A stretch of DNA of 5,732 bases, taken from NCBI GenBank assembly GCA_947629995.1, contig CANRFX010000068.1:1-5732 (forward strand). The letters are read 5' to 3'. The notes under the pieces were generated by a model. That model saw only the letters and a list, made by a program, of their open reading frames with translations. It had not been told where the DNA came from and did not search any database. Position numbers and translations under genes: made by a program. Source of the DNA: an uncultured Clostridia bacterium. Its GTDB lineage: Bacteria; Bacillota; Clostridia; TANB77; CAG-508. Below are positions 1 to 5,732 of this stretch, in pieces. The stretch's first letter is position 1; each line of letters opens with the position of its first letter.

Positions 1-51
1 CGCCACCCTCTCAAGGTGGAATCATGGGTTCGATTCCCGTAGGGGTCACCA
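1..51 (+). tRNA. tRNA-Glu (anticodon CTC), 3' part only
   Basis: This is the 3' two thirds of a tRNA; the acceptor 5' strand and D arm lie left of the window. The anticodon stem is CCACC (3-7) with GGTGG (15-19), closing the seven-base loop CTCTCAA (8-14). That puts anticodon CTC at 10-12, which reads the glutamate codon GAG. A four-base variable loop (20-23) is followed by the T arm: ATGGG (24-28), loop TTCGATT (29-35), CCCGT (36-40). The acceptor 3' strand is 41-47, the discriminator A is 48, and an encoded CCA is 49-51. The anticodon arm and GGGTCACCA end resemble bacterial tRNA-Glu. A terminator follows, so this is probably the last gene of its transcript. Confidence 0.9.
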
Positions 52-60
52 AAAAGAGGA

Positions 61-104
61 CTTTTAAAAGAAATACCAAATATTTCCTTTTAAGAGTTTT
101 ATTT
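61..104 (+). terminator. Rho-independent terminator after the tRNA
   Basis: An AT-rich hairpin: arm 61-75 pairs with 81-96 with one bulged base and one G-T pair, around the loop CCAAA (76-80). A T-rich run, TTTTATTT (97-104), follows. It lies about ten bases past the tRNA CCA end, where a tRNA transcript would stop. The stem is long but poor in GC, so its strength is uncertain. Confidence 0.65.
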
Positions 105-152
105 GTTTATCATCTTAAATATATTATATAAAACGTATATAAAGGATATAAT
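103..152 (+). promoter_or_regulatory. Putative promoter region of the calcium ATPase
   Basis: The gene follows a terminator and therefore needs its own promoter here. A perfect -10 hexamer TATAAT sits at 147-152, but only a weak -35 lies 17 bases upstream, and the leader would be very short (about 16 bases to the TTG start). An alternative is TTGTTT (103-108) with TATAAA (127-132), spacer 18. The DNA is so AT-rich that such matches arise by chance, so the exact promoter is not settled. Confidence 0.35.
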
Positions 153-160
153 AATAACAA

Positions 161-166
161 GAGAGG
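161..166 (+). promoter_or_regulatory. Ribosome binding site deciding a TTG start
   Basis: GAGAGG sits nine bases before TTG 176, a normal spacing, and immediately before ATG 167, which leaves no spacer. This favours TTG 176 as the ATPase start, giving a protein beginning MENKQWFQ. A second weaker GAGG at 169-172 lies only three bases before the TTG. Confidence 0.6.
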
Positions 167-175
167 ATGAGGAAC

Positions 176-2906
176 TTGGAAAATAAACAATGGTTTCAAC
201 AAGAAATAAAAGAAATAGAAAAGCAATTAGAAACCAATACAGAAAATGGTTTAAATAACGAACAAGTAATAGCCAAAAGAGAAAAATATGGTTTAAACCA
301 ATTAAAAGCAACAAAAAAGAAAACATTACTACAAAGATTTATTGATCAATTTAAAGATTTTTCAATTATAATATTAATTATTGCAGCAATTGTATCTGGT
401 ATTGTTGGAATAGCCGAAGGAGAAGGAATAACAGATACGATTATAATTTTAATTGTTGTAATTGTAAATGCTATTATAGGAGTTACACAAGAAGCGCGAG
501 CAGAAAAATCTTTAGAAGCTTTACAAAAATTAACAGACCATGCATCAAAAGTAATTAGAAATGGGCAAATAACTGTAGTACCAGCAAAAGAACTTGTACC
601 AGGAGATATAGTTATTTTAGATACAGGAGATTATATTCCAGCAGATTTAAGAATAATAGATGCAGTAAACCTAAAAGCGCAAGAAGCGTCTTTAACAGGA
701 GAATCTGTACCAGTAGAGAAAACAACAGAAAAAATAGAAAAAGAAGATATTGGTCTAGGTGACAGAGTAAATATGTTATTTTCTTCTAGCTTAGTAACAT
801 ATGGTAGAGGAAAAGGAATTGTTGTAGAAACAGGTATGACAACGCAAGTAGGCAAAATTGCTGGAATGATAAATAATACTGAAAAACAAGAAACACCTTT
901 GCAACAAAAATTAAATAAATTAGGAAAAACACTTCGGTATAGCAGCAATTGTAATATGTGTATTTATTTTCTTAATTGGTCTAATACAAGGAAAAGAACC
1001 AATTAATATGTTTATGACAGCAGTAAGTTTAGCAGTTGCAGCTATACCAGAAGGATTAGTTGCAGTATCTACAATTGTTTTAGCAATTGGTGTACAAAAA
1101 ATGGTCAAGAAAAATGCAATTGTTAAAAGATTACCTGCAGTTGAAACTTTAGGAAGTAGTACAGTAATTTGTTCTGACAAAACAGGAACCCTAACACAAA
1201 ACAAAATGACAGTTGAAAAAATATTCATAAATGGAAAAACAACAGATTTAGAAGAAATAAAAAATATAAATGAAGATATAAACAAGTTAATTTATGCTAA
1301 TATGCTATGTAATGATACAAAAGTATCAAATGATGGAACTTTAACAGGAGACCCTACAGAAACAGCATTAGTAGATATGGCATTTAAATTAGATTTTGAT
1401 CCTAGTATTTATGATAGAACACCTAGAATTGCAGAAATTCCATTTGATTCTGATAGAAAATTAATGACAACAGTAAATGAAATAAACGGAAAATATGTAG
1501 TTTACACAAAAGGCGGAGTAGATGAATTATTAAGAAAATGCAATAGTTATTTATATAATGAAGAAATAAAAACAGATTTAGAAAATTATACAAAAACAAT
1601 TTATAAACATAATGAAAATATGGCAAAAGAAGCATTAAGAGTATTAGCTTTCGCTTATAAAGAAATAGACCACAATCCAAATAAACAAGAAATAGAAGAA
1701 TTAGAAAAAGATTTAATATTTATTGGTATGGTAGGAATGATTGACCCACCAAGAGAAGAAGCAAAAAAAGCAGTAGAAAAATGTAAAACAGCAGGAATAA
1801 AAACTGTAATGATTACAGGAGATCATAAAATAACAGCAACAGCAATTGCAAAGAAACTAGGAATTTTAGAAAATGAAGATGAAGCAATAACAGGTTTAGA
1901 ATTAGAAAAAATGTCAGATGAGGATTTAGAAAAAAATGTTAGACATTATTCTGTATATGCAAGAGTTTCACCAGAACATAAAGTTAGAATTGTAAGAGCT
2001 TGGCAAAAAAATGGAGAAATCGTTGCTATGACAGGAGATGGAGTAAATGATAGTCCAGCATTAAAGACTTCTGATATTGGATGTGCTATGGGAATGGTAG
2101 GAACAGACGTAGCAAAAGAAGCAGCAGATGTTATTTTAACAGATGATAATTTTGCAACTATTGTTTCAGCAGTAGAAGAAGGAAGAAGAATATATGACAA
2201 CATTTTAAAAGTAATACAATTCTTATTATCTAGTAATGTTGGAGAAATATTTGTATTATTTTTTGCAACACTTTTTACACCATTATTTGCAAATATGTTT
2301 GGTATTACAGACATTACCCATTTAGAAATATTACTTCCAATTCATATATTATGGATTAATCTAGTAACAGATTCACTTCCAGCATTAGCATTAGCTTTTG
2401 ACCCAGCAAATTCAAATATTATGAATAGAAAACCAGCAAAACCAAAAGCCGGAGTATTTACAAAAGGAATGACATGGCGCGTGATTTATCAAGGCTGTAT
2501 GATAGGGATATTAACCCTAATTGCATTTATAATTGGATTAGCAACAACAACTACTGCAATTGATGGACTAACATTAGACCAATCAAAAATAGAAGTAGGT
2601 CAAACCATGGCTTTTATAACACTTGCTTTATCAGAATTGGTACATGTATTTAATGTAAGAGATAATACAAAATCACTATTTAAAACCAAAGTATTTAATA
2701 ACAGTAAACTAATTTTAGCTGTTATAGGATCAGCATTATTAGTATTTATAATTCTTATGATACCTTTTTTAAGAAATATATTTAGTATACCAGTTCTACC
2801 ATTAGGAAATATTTTAGAACTAATTGTATTAATTTTATCACCAATAATAATAGTTGAAATATTTAAATTACTTAAAATTAATACTACAAAAGATGAAAGA
2901 GAGTAA
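176..2906 (+). pseudogene. P2A-type Ca2+-transporting ATPase, interrupted by a +1 frameshift
   Basis: Cation pump of the P-type ATPase P2A group (SERCA-like), expected in the cytoplasmic membrane to expel Ca2+ using ATP. Skipping the extra C at 935 restores one 909-residue reading frame, a normal family length. Motifs in that numbering: N-terminal cation-ATPase domain 1-60; M1 and M2 about 62-103; actuator TGES 174-177; M4 with PEGL 291-294; phosphorylation site DKTGT with Asp334; nucleotide-domain KGG at 445; hinge TGDGVND 619-625; M5 with Asn687 and Glu690; M6 NLVTD 728-732; M8 Glu820. Residues matching both SERCA calcium sites (M4 Glu, M5 Asn/Glu, M6 Asn/Thr/Asp, M8 Glu) are present, which supports Ca2+ as substrate. 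The start is chosen as TTG 176, because GAGAGG (161-166) is nine bases upstream; ATG 167 would directly touch that site. As written, frame 1 ends at 1006 and the rest is open from the shift point, with a first ATG at 1008. It may be a true mutation, a sequencing error or recoding. Confidence 0.9.
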
Positions 2907-2955
2907 AAGTCATTATAAATTTTATACAAGTAAAATAATGGAGATATAATAAAAA

Positions 2956-3741
2956 ATGAAATATATTAATACAAATAAATTAGAAACTTTAAAATTTAGT
3001 AGAGATAACACATATGTACTTATAGACTTTGACAATACAATTACTGGACATAATAGTGACGATTCGTGGGAAACAGCCGGAAAATTACTAGGAAAAAAAT
3101 TTAATAAAGAATTAGAATTATTATGGAAAAAATACAGACCAATAGAGCTAGACTACAATATGCCATTTAATGAAAAAAATCAAGCTATGGAAAAATGGTA
3201 TAGTGAATGCATGATGTTATACTATAAATATAAATTAACAAAAGACCAAGTAATTGAATCAGTAAAAACAGGTAATTTAATTTTAAGAGAAGGTGCAAAA
3301 AGATTTTTCAAAAAAGCTTATGAAGAAAATATACCAGTTATTATTTTGTCAGCTGGAATAGGAAATGTAATTGAAGAATTTTTAAAGCAAAAAGGATGTT
3401 ATTATCCCAATATATATATAATTAGTAATTTTATTGAATTTGATGAAAATGGATTTGCAAAAACATTTGATATGAGCACAATGATACATACATTAAATAA
3501 ATCCATAAAAGATAAGCTACCAACAAAAGAATTAAAAAGTAGAAAATATAAAATCTTAATAGGTGATTTAATAGAAGATATAAATATGCTAGAAAAAGAA
3601 GAATTAGATACTACACTAACAATTGGTATGTTAGACAATAATACAACACAGAATTTAGTAGAAATGTATAATAAAGTATTTGATATTTTATTAACAGAAG
3701 AAGATGTTTGTTTTGAAGAAATAAAAAAGTTATTAGAATAA
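2956..3741 (+). CDS. HAD-family phosphatase resembling pyrimidine 5'-nucleotidase (UMPH-1 / cytosolic nucleotidase III)
   Basis: A 261-residue soluble protein, no signal peptide or membrane segment, with all four HAD motifs. Motif I is DFDNT with nucleophile Asp24 and acid/base Asp26. Motif II is Ser132 in LSAGIGNVIEEF. Motif III is probably Lys182 in IHTLNK, and motif IV is GDLIED with Asp204 and Asp208. Beyond HAD basics, several stretches resemble vertebrate cytosolic nucleotidase III from memory of that family: KKYRPIELD and AMEKWYSE near residues 55-82, SAGIGNVIEE, and YPNIYIISNFIEFDENG. The family hydrolyses pyrimidine (or 7-methyl-GMP) nucleoside monophosphates with Mg2+; the exact substrate here is inference. 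The human enzyme is slightly longer (about 300 residues). The gene starts 49 bases after the ATPase stop with no terminator between, so co-transcription is likely. GGAG at 2940-2943 is a somewhat distant ribosome binding site; no earlier in-frame start is open. Confidence 0.8.
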   Translation: MKYINTNKLETLKFSRDNTYVLIDFDNTITGHNSDDSWETAGKLLGKKFNKELELLWKKYRPIELDYNMPFNEKNQAMEKWYSECMMLYYKYKLTKDQVIESVKTGNLILREGAKRFFKKAYEENIPVIILSAGIGNVIEEFLKQKGCYYPNIYIISNFIEFDENGFAKTFDMSTMIHTLNKSIKDKLPTKELKSRKYKILIGDLIEDINMLEKEELDTTLTIGMLDNNTTQNLVEMYNKVFDILLTEEDVCFEEIKKLLE

Positions 3742-3772
3742 AAATTACAATTATAAAAAATAATGAAAAAAA

Positions 3773-3802
3773 CTGGAAAATTTTAAAAACGTATGATAAA
3801 AT
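3773..3802 (+). promoter_or_regulatory. Possible promoter of the small membrane protein gene
   Basis: CTGGAA (3773-3778) and TAAAAT (3797-3802) are separated by 18 bases and lie in the 83-base gap before the small gene. The -10 is fair and the -35 poor. No terminator precedes it, so readthrough from the nucleotidase gene is equally possible. Confidence 0.3.
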
Positions 3803-3810
3803 ACTAAAAA

Positions 3811-3816
3811 AGGAGG
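3811..3816 (+). promoter_or_regulatory. Consensus ribosome binding site of the small membrane protein
   Basis: AGGAGG is the full anti-16S consensus, eight bases before ATG 3825. It is the strongest ribosome binding site preceding any gene in the window and is the main reason to believe this short gene is expressed. Confidence 0.8.
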
Positions 3817-3824
3817 AATTTTAT

Positions 3825-4028
3825 ATGGGAGAAACAAAAGAAAACAAGAAAATAAAAAACGGGAAACATCAAGCAAAACCTACTATAGGAGATATTATTT
3901 TTAGAATTTTAATTATAGTTGCTATCTTTTTTATAAGTGTTATCTTCTATGTATTCTATATAAAAAATATGTCAAGTGAACTCAAGAGTAGTAAAAATGA
4001 AGTAATAACACAAATTCAAAATTATTAA
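3825..4028 (+). CDS. Small single-pass membrane protein, function unknown
   Basis: A 67-residue protein that I do not recognise. It has a lysine-rich, hydrophilic N-terminal part (residues 1-20), one strongly hydrophobic segment at about 24-46 (rich in I, F, V), and a short polar tail of about 20 residues. By the positive-inside rule the N-terminus should be cytoplasmic and the tail outside. It is unlikely to be a chance frame: a textbook ribosome binding site AGGAGG (3811-3816) precedes the ATG by eight bases, and a strong terminator follows the stop within 20 bases. The charged N-terminal 20 residues and lack of a cleavage motif argue against a secreted protein. No partner can be named from its neighbours. 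Confidence 0.75.
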   Translation: MGETKENKKIKNGKHQAKPTIGDIIFRILIIVAIFFISVIFYVFYIKNMSSELKSSKNEVITQIQNY

Positions 4029-4045
4029 TTAAAATGTAAAATTTT

Positions 4046-4098
4046 AAAGTGTCGTAGGAAAGCTTTCCCCTAAAAACGACACTTTTTGATTTTTTTTT
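4046..4098 (+). terminator. Strong Rho-independent terminator with a nested palindrome in the loop
   Basis: A perfect ten-pair stem, AAAGTGTCGT (4046-4055) with ACGACACTTT (4076-4085), is followed by a T-rich tract to 4098. The 20-base loop contains the palindrome GGAAAGCTTTCC (4057-4068), which can form a second small hairpin. It ends transcription of the small membrane protein and separates it from the deacetylase gene. Confidence 0.9.
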
Positions 4099-4131
4099 AT
4101 AAAATAACTACTAAAAAATACAAAAATGATA

Positions 4132-4156
4132 TATAATAAATAAAAATAAAAAGGAA
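4132..4156 (+). promoter_or_regulatory. Putative -10 element and ribosome binding site of the deacetylase gene
   Basis: A new transcript must begin between the terminator and the deacetylase. TATAAT (4132-4137), preceded by TGAT, is the best -10; no convincing -35 lies 17 bases upstream. AAGGAA (4151-4156) is the likely ribosome binding site, eleven bases before ATG 4168, slightly far. The ATG at 4156 is followed at once by a stop. Confidence 0.45.
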
Positions 4157-4167
4157 TGTAATAAGAA

Positions 4168-5088
4168 ATGGTTAATGATGAAAATAATGATTGTCATATC
4201 TATTATGTACAAACAACAAAAACAAAAAAATTAAATGAAAAAAAAGTAGCCATATTAATTTTAATAATTATAATATTATTTGCACTTATTTTTATTGCGA
4301 AAAATTTAATAGACTTAATATTTACAAGTAAAGATTATCAAGCACAAATATTAGCCATTCAAGAATGGGAAAAAGCAGAGCTTGCAAGAAAACAAGAGGA
4401 AGAAAGACTAAGAAAGCTACGAATACCAAAATTAACTCAAGAAGGAAAAGAAAATCTTTCAAATATCTACCATTCAGAGCAAAAAAGAGCTTTTTTAACT
4501 TTTGATGATGGACCATCTTCTGTAACACCAACAATATTAGATACTTTAAAACAAGAGAATATTAAAGCGACATTTTTTGTATTAGGCTCAAGAGTAGATG
4601 CTTTGCCAGAAACAGCAAAAAGGATATATGAAGAAGGACATTTTATTGCAAACCATGGATATTCTCATTCATATTCTGCTATATATTCTTCTCCACAAGC
4701 AGTATTAGATGAATTTAACAAGTGTAATGAATCTGTAAAAAAAGCAATTGGAGTTCCAGAATATAATTCTCATTTATTCAGGTTTCCAGGAGGATTTCCA
4801 GGAGGACCTTATGTAGATATTAAAGTACAAGCAAGAGAATTACTATCACAAAATGATATTTTATATGTTGATTGGAATGCACTTTCAGGAGATGCAGAAA
4901 CAACAAAACCAACTGTAGAATTTGAAATGCAAAGAATACAAGAAACTGTATCAAATAAAAATAGTGTAGTAATATTAATGCATGATGCACAAGCTAAAAA
5001 AGTAACAGCAGAGGCTTTACCACAAATAATTAGTTGGTTAAAACAAAATGGTTATGAGTTTAAAACATTTTATGATATTATAAAATAA
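4168..5088 (+). CDS. Membrane-anchored polysaccharide deacetylase (NodB domain, CE4 family)
   Basis: A 306-residue enzyme expected to remove N-acetyl groups from a cell-surface glycan, most likely peptidoglycan, outside the membrane. A cytoplasmic tail of about 27 residues is followed by one membrane segment (about 28-52), with no lipobox or clear cleavage site, so it should stay anchored. Residues 58-85 are Glu/Lys/Arg-rich and helix-like, probably a stalk. The NodB domain spans about 106-306. Motif 1 is TFDDGPS with Asp113 (catalytic base) and Asp114 (metal). Motif 2 is HGYSH with metal ligands His163 and His167. Motif 3 is RFPGG from Arg205. Motif 4 is DWN 235-237, and motif 5 is LMHD with His272. 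All five are intact, so activity is expected. Substrate (GlcNAc or MurNAc) cannot be told. FPGG is repeated at 206-213. The downstream gene's ribosome binding site overlaps this gene's stop, suggesting an operon. Confidence 0.93.
   Translation: MVNDENNDCHIYYVQTTKTKKLNEKKVAILILIIIILFALIFIAKNLIDLIFTSKDYQAQILAIQEWEKAELARKQEEERLRKLRIPKLTQEGKENLSNIYHSEQKRAFLTFDDGPSSVTPTILDTLKQENIKATFFVLGSRVDALPETAKRIYEEGHFIANHGYSHSYSAIYSSPQAVLDEFNKCNESVKKAIGVPEYNSHLFRFPGGFPGGPYVDIKVQARELLSQNDILYVDWNALSGDAETTKPTVEFEMQRIQETVSNKNSVVILMHDAQAKKVTAEALPQIISWLKQNGYEFKTFYDIIK
4783..4806 (+). repeat. Perfect 12-base tandem repeat inside the deacetylase gene
   Basis: TTTCCAGGAGGA occurs twice head to tail (4783-4794 and 4795-4806), in frame, encoding FPGG-FPGG directly after the motif 3 arginine. 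The repeat also creates two internal AGGAGG sequences, with no useful start codon downstream of them. Confidence 0.9.
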
Positions 5089-5093
5089 AGGAG
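5089..5093 (+). promoter_or_regulatory. Ribosome binding site overlapping the deacetylase stop
   Basis: AGGAG at 5089-5093, extended upstream as AAAGGAG from 5087, overlaps the deacetylase TAA (5086-5088). It lies eight bases before TTG 5102. It fixes the start of the last gene and suggests translational coupling. Confidence 0.75.
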
Positions 5094-5101
5094 AGAGAAA
5101 A

Positions 5102-5732
5102 TTGCCGAAAGAAAGCATTGAAGAGAAATTAAAATACTTAGGACTAGATTTAGATAAAATACCAACAGCTATAAAAAAATTCCAACCATTAGAATTTAGA
5201 ATTCCTAAATTCTATGATGAAAGGCAATATAGGCAATATAGATATATTCCGATAAAAGATATACAAATATTATTATCGCCAACAAATCGTTTAGATGAAA
5301 TTGAAGAAAAATATAAAAAAGCAAGTCCATTAGTTGATTATTTAGATAATAAAAAAGAAGAAAACATTTTAAAACATACAACTTTTTTAAATATGTTAAA
5401 ACAAATAAAAATAAAAGATATTGAAAAAGTAGAAAAAGAACAAGAAAATTTAAACAAAAAAATCCCCTTTAAAATAAAATTTGAAGGAAACTATTTATGG
5501 CAAATTTATTACTCAGAAAATACCGATAAATACTTTATGTTAGTACCAACAGAAGATACAAATTATTCTGCATTTTTCTTTTTATTAAAAAAACAATTGG
5601 AGAAAAAGAAAGCAGGTAAAATATTTGTACCAATTAGAAATGTTGGATATAGTAGAGAATTTTTAAAAAAATCTGAATTTGAAGATATAGAAAATTACTT
5701 ATGGCTTTTTACAAAAGATTGGCCATTAATCT
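5102..5732 (+). CDS. Uncharacterised cytoplasmic protein, N-terminal 210 residues (runs off the right edge)
   Basis: An open frame of 210 codons without a stop, cut by the window end. It starts at TTG 5102, chosen because AAAGGAG (5087-5093) is eight bases upstream; the first in-frame ATG is about 95 codons further in. The protein begins MPKESIEEKLKYLGL. I do not recognise a family. It has no signal peptide or membrane segment. Visible parts are a charged N-terminal region with a RQYRQYRY stretch (41-48), a Glu/Lys-rich helical stretch at about 101-120 that could be a short coiled coil, and an aromatic-rich region (123-160: FEGNYLWQIYYSEN, then KYFMLVP). A further aromatic stretch, NYLWLFTKDWPLI, lies at 198-210. 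Codon use matches the neighbours. It is probably co-transcribed with the deacetylase, but that does not reveal a function. Confidence 0.8.
   Translation, partial: MPKESIEEKLKYLGLDLDKIPTAIKKFQPLEFRIPKFYDERQYRQYRYIPIKDIQILLSPTNRLDEIEEKYKKASPLVDYLDNKKEENILKHTTFLNMLKQIKIKDIEKVEKEQENLNKKIPFKIKFEGNYLWQIYYSENTDKYFMLVPTEDTNYSAFFFLLKKQLEKKKAGKIFVPIRNVGYSREFLKKSEFEDIENYLWLFTKDWPLI
5222..5239 (+). repeat. 9-base tandem repeat in the last gene
   Basis: AGGCAATAT occurs twice in tandem (5222-5230, 5231-5239), in frame, encoding RQY-RQY, followed by a degenerate AGATAT (RY). It looks like a small in-frame duplication. Confidence 0.8.

Noticed and set aside
52..175. A riboswitch or other structured leader before the ATPase.
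   Set aside because: The only stable fold is the tRNA terminator hairpin; the remainder is AT-rich without paired elements or known riboswitch motifs.
99..326. Minus-strand hydrophobic open frame of 75 codons.
   Set aside because: Its hydrophobicity comes from reading AT-rich ATPase coding sequence in reverse; it overlaps the promoter region and has no credible ribosome binding site.
920..1285. Minus-strand open frame covering the frameshift region.
   Set aside because: It is the complement of conserved ATPase coding sequence, has no recognisable motif, and similar shadow frames lie under the other genes.
1008..2906. A separate gene starting at ATG 1008, giving a half pump without the actuator domain.
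   Set aside because: The ATG is inside M4, no well-placed ribosome binding site precedes it, and family-like sequence in this frame begins 72 bases earlier at 936. It is the continuation of the ATPase.
2945..2956. TATAAT at 2945-2950 as a promoter for a leaderless nucleotidase transcript.
   Set aside because: There is no convincing -35, the match is expected often in such AT-rich DNA, and the short gap with no terminator favours co-transcription with the ATPase.
4788..4816. Internal AGGAGG sequences as ribosome binding sites for a gene inside the deacetylase.
   Set aside because: The nearest ATG (4812) is out of frame and followed at once by TAG; the purine runs are explained by the GG codons of the FPGG repeat.

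Overview
The window looks like chromosomal DNA of a low-GC Gram-positive bacterium, most likely an anaerobic member of the Clostridia. Base composition is very AT-rich, and codons are AGA, ATA, TTA and GAA dominated. Ribosome binding sites are purine-rich (AGGAGG, AAAGGAG), TTG is used as a start codon, and the proteins resemble clostridial ones. Everything reads on the + strand. This is inference from style and protein families; no species can be named.

Layout: the 3' part of a tRNA-Glu (anticodon CTC) runs in from the left edge and is followed by a hairpin terminator. Next is a P2A-type calcium-transporting ATPase that would be 909 residues long, but it is split by a one-base insertion at about position 935. 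Close behind it lies a HAD phosphatase whose whole length resembles the pyrimidine 5'-nucleotidase (UMPH-1 / cytosolic nucleotidase III) family, best known from eukaryotes. A 67-residue single-pass membrane protein with a strong ribosome binding site follows, ending in a clear terminator. The last part carries a membrane-anchored polysaccharide deacetylase (NodB / CE4 family) with all catalytic motifs. Its stop codon abuts the ribosome binding site of a TTG-started gene of unknown function that runs off the right edge.

The genes seem to form about three transcription units: the tRNA; ATPase plus nucleotidase, possibly read on into the small membrane protein; and deacetylase plus the unknown gene. 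The ATPase would export Ca2+ from the cytoplasm, the nucleotidase would dephosphorylate nucleoside monophosphates, and the deacetylase would modify cell-wall glycan outside the membrane. I see no evidence that they form one pathway.

I found no mobile element, CRISPR array, riboswitch or recognisable defence system. The items most worth checking are the frameshift in the ATPase and its CTT-CGG-T context, the UMPH-1-like nucleotidase in a bacterium, the duplicated FPGG in the deacetylase active site, and the uncharacterised partial gene at the right edge.
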